Positions 62,063 through 64,000 of a stretch of 64,000 nucleotides of DNA are shown here, piece by piece. Under the pieces are notes generated by a model. The model made no database searches and was not told the origin of the DNA. It saw only the letters and a list, made by a program, of their open reading frames with translations. The DNA is taken from the NCBI GenBank assembly GCA_964473455.1, contig CAYYQX010000001.1:140918-204917 (forward strand). Reading direction: 5' to 3'. The translations under genes and the position numbers were made by a program. The DNA is from JALELF01 sp964473455. GTDB taxonomy: Bacteria; Bacillota_I; Bacilli_A; RF39; UBA660. Every line of letters begins with the position of its first letter. Position 1 is the first letter of the stretch.

Positions 62063-62679
62063 TATAAAACCTCCTCTATAGCTTTAACTGCCTTACACTC
62101 TATTAATAATTTGTCTGCATTAATAACATCATATACATTTATTTCGCTATTTGTTAAAAGCATAACATTTCTTAAATTACGAGTAGCAAGAACTGCATTA
62201 TCTGTTAATTCATTAACTATTATCAGAACTTTTCCTTCAAGTTTTAAATTATTTAACAATGCTTTCACTTCTTTTGTTTTGCTTGTTTCTAATTTGAATT
62301 CATCAACAATAACAATGTTTTTTTCGTTCATTTTATAAGTTAGAGCAGATTTTAGGGCAAGTCTTCTTTCCTTTTTATTCATTTTTTTAGAAAAACTTCT
62401 TGGGTGTGGTCCGAAAACCACTCCGCCGCCTACCCATTGTGGACTTCTGATTGATCCTTGTCTAGCATTTCCTGTTCCTTTTTGCTTCCAAGGTTTTTTT
62501 CCACCACCACTAACTTCACTTCTCTTTTTTGTTGAAGCAGTTCCTTGGCGTAATGAATTTCTATATAGTGTTAATGCGTCATATAAAACTGTATCGTTTG
62601 GAACAATGCCCCAAATTTCTTTTGCTAATTCAACATCGCTAGTTTTTTCGCCTTTAACATTTATTACTAATTGTTTCAT
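62062..62679 (-). CDS. rplD: 50S ribosomal protein L4
   Basis: 205 aa; RQGTASTKKRSEVSGGGKKPW and KGTGNARQGSIRSPQWVGGG. L4 often represses the S10 operon. 1-nt overlap with rplC. Confidence 0.98.
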   Translation of the reverse strand: MKQLVINVKGEKTSDVELAKEIWGIVPNDTVLYDALTLYRNSLRQGTASTKKRSEVSGGGKKPWKQKGTGNARQGSIRSPQWVGGGVVFGPHPRSFSKKMNKKERRLALKSALTYKMNEKNIVIVDEFKLETSKTKEVKALLNNLKLEGKVLIIVNELTDNAVLATRNLRNVMLLTNSEINVYDVINADKLLIECKAVKAIEEVL

Positions 62680-63512
62680 TATTCTGCCTCCTTTATTTCG
62701 GAAGTAGTATCACTTTCTGCTGTGTTTTCAGTTACAACTTCTTCTACATCTGAAGCCACTTCATTTTCTTCAACAATAACTTCATTTTCTACATTTGAAG
62801 ATTCTTCAGAAGTTACATCTGAAGCTTCTTGATTTACTGCTTCTTCCATTTCATATATACTTAATTCTTCTACTTTGTTTATTTTGCCATTTGCTTTTTT
62901 TGCAGAGCGAATTAAAACTAATCCCATTTTACTTCCTGGAACGTTTCCTTTTACTAATAATACATTGTTTTCAATATCAACCATTACAACTTCCAAATTT
63001 TGGATAGTAACAGTTTCAACACCCATGTGTCCTGGTAAGTTTTTACCTTTAAAAACACGCATTGGTCTTCTTGTTCCCATTGAACCTGGCGCTCTATGAA
63101 AATGTGATCCATGTGTCATTGGCCCTCTTGTTTGACCATGTCTTTTTATAACACCTTGAAATCCTTTTCCTTTACTTATTCCAGTTACATCAATTACTTC
63201 GCCCTCAGTAAAAATATTTGCTTTAAGTTCTTCACCTAATGTGTAAGTACTTACATCTATGCCCCTAATTTCTCTAAAGAAGCGCTTAGGTGTAGTATTT
63301 GCTTTTTTTGTATGCCCTACATTTGCTTTTGTCGATAGTTTTTCTCTTTTTGTATCAAAGCCTAACTGAATTGCGTTATAACCATCATTTTCAACTGTTT
63401 TAATTTGTGTTACAGTGTTTGGTTCAACTTCAACAACAGTTACCGGAATTAGTCTTCCTGACTTTGTAAACACTTGAGTCATTCCTATTTTACGACCTAA
63501 GATTCCTTTCAT
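62679..63512 (-). CDS. rplC: 50S ribosomal protein L3 with acidic C-terminal extension
   Basis: 277 aa, against about 205-215 in most bacteria. The core is normal (MKGILGRKIGMTQVF, GHFHRAPG-type SHFHRAPGSMG, MPGxxG-type LPGHMG). After about residue 215 a tail of about 60 residues is mainly E, V, S, T and N with few basic residues (e.g. EVIVEENEVASDVEE), so it is strongly acidic and probably disordered. Confidence 0.97.
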   Translation of the reverse strand: MKGILGRKIGMTQVFTKSGRLIPVTVVEVEPNTVTQIKTVENDGYNAIQLGFDTKREKLSTKANVGHTKKANTTPKRFFREIRGIDVSTYTLGEELKANIFTEGEVIDVTGISKGKGFQGVIKRHGQTRGPMTHGSHFHRAPGSMGTRRPMRVFKGKNLPGHMGVETVTIQNLEVVMVDIENNVLLVKGNVPGSKMGLVLIRSAKKANGKINKVEELSIYEMEEAVNQEASDVTSEESSNVENEVIVEENEVASDVEEVVTENTAESDTTSEIKEAE

Positions 63513-63524
63513 ATTTCCTCCTAT

Positions 63525-63833
63525 TTATTTGTTTATTTGGATATCTACTCCGCTTGGAAGCTCTAAATGCGCTAACGCATCAACTGTTTCCTTGCTTGGA
63601 TTGATGATATCAATTAGTCTTTTATGTGTTCTTTTTTCAAATTGTTCACGAGAATCTTTATATTTATGTACAGCTCTTAAAATAGTTATTTTTTCAATTT
63701 CTGTTGGTAGAGGAACTGGTCCTACTACTTTACTTCCTGTTCTTTTTACTGTTTCAACTATTTTACTACAAGCTATGTCTAAACTTCTGTGTTCAAATGC
63801 TTTCAATTTGATACGAACTTTTGTGTTTGACAT
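63525..63833 (-). CDS. rpsJ: 30S ribosomal protein S10
   Basis: 102 aa; VRIKLKAFEHRSLDIACSKI and GPVPLPTEIEKITILRA. First gene of the S10-spc-alpha cluster. Ribosome site AAGGGAGG. Confidence 0.98.
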   Translation of the reverse strand: MSNTKVRIKLKAFEHRSLDIACSKIVETVKRTGSKVVGPVPLPTEIEKITILRAVHKYKDSREQFEKRTHKRLIDIINPSKETVDALAHLELPSGVDIQINK

Positions 63834-63956
63834 ATTTTCCTCCCTTCGTCTATATCTGGTATAGACTTGCTCCTTGTAAAAACCCGATAGCCCAGTTAAA
63901 TCAGTTTCAACTTAACCTAGTGTATCGACAACCTTACATATCACAGCACACCATAC
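63834..63956 (-). promoter_or_regulatory. Structured leader of the S10 operon
   Basis: About 120 nt of untranslated leader. It contains a perfect hairpin just before the ribosome site (arms GTCTATA / TATAGAC, loop CCAGA; 63848-63866) and upstream a possible paired region using GGTTAAGTT...ATTTAACT and GATA...TATC. Such leaders are typical targets of ribosomal protein autoregulation (L4 in the S10 operon); which protein binds here is not shown. Confidence 0.6.
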
Positions 63957-63962
63957 ATCCAA

Positions 63963-63991
63963 ATAATACACGATTAATAAAGCAAAAGCAA
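63963..63991 (-). promoter_or_regulatory. S10-operon promoter
   Basis: Minus strand: TTGCTT (63986-63991), 17 bp, TATTAT (63963-63968). Confidence 0.65.
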
Positions 63992-64000
63992 GTATTTTTT

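Noticed and set aside
1..64000. TGA read as tryptophan (Mycoplasma-type code)
   Set aside because: TGA serves as the stop in many conserved genes (for example secY and yidD in ATGA overlaps), Trp codons in conserved motifs are TGG, and only tRNA-Trp with anticodon CCA is seen.

Overview
This 64 kb window is AT-rich chromosome from a low-GC Gram-positive bacterium with the standard genetic code: TGA is used as a stop, and the only tRNA-Trp seen has a CCA anticodon. RNase Y, YidD, PrsA, RNHCP, DUF177-L32, ScpAB and a Gram-positive S10-spc-alpha cluster place it in the Firmicutes/Bacilli. Small gene sizes, a missing L30 gene and an anaerobic electron-transfer set suggest an uncultured, probably gut-dwelling Bacilli lineage (RF39- or Erysipelotrichia-like). 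That placement is an inference.

Layout. 0-26 kb is mostly housekeeping on the minus strand: trmB-khpA-rpsP, def, yebC-rnc, yidD with a degenerate metal-binding-type lipoprotein, rny, mutM-serS-lepA, metG, tRNA-Ala, tRNA-Leu, a glycosyltransferase, prfA-prmC and der-engB. It ends with a trimeric [FeFe] hydrogenase operon (hydC-hydB-hydA plus a small membrane protein). 26.5-41 kb is accessory: AlkD, LysR, a UDG-like protein, a possible HipA-like kinase, a DUF84 protein, a MarR-controlled heterodimeric ABC exporter, and then a run of small unrelated genes ending at tRNA-Trp. 41.5-49.5 kb holds a fused EtfBA, RecX, L32/YceD, orphan RnfC/RnfD-like proteins and ScpAB. 49.6-64 kb is the continuous S10-spc-alpha ribosomal cluster from rpsJ to rplQ, with its own promoter and structured leader.

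Two features stand out. First, 35.7-40.4 kb looks like an array of compact gene cassettes anchored at the 3' end of tRNA-Trp. Each unit is [right half: terminator hairpin plus extended -10 promoter] - gene - [left half: a GGAATC/GATTCC hairpin ending in TGCCA]. The tRNA itself ends in the same TGCCA and is followed by a right half. This is the geometry expected if small circles had integrated repeatedly at the tRNA end, although no recombinase lies in the window. Second, two about 117-bp repeats at 29.6 and 30.9 kb each hold a near-consensus promoter (TTGACA-17-TATAGT), a two-hairpin RNA of about 67 nt and a terminator whose stem differs between copies by compensatory changes. They look like sibling small RNAs or attenuated leaders.

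A recurring genomic style links these: terminator U-tracts run directly into extended -10 promoters (TGnTATAAT), 5' leaders are very short, and neighbouring genes often overlap by 1-4 nt.
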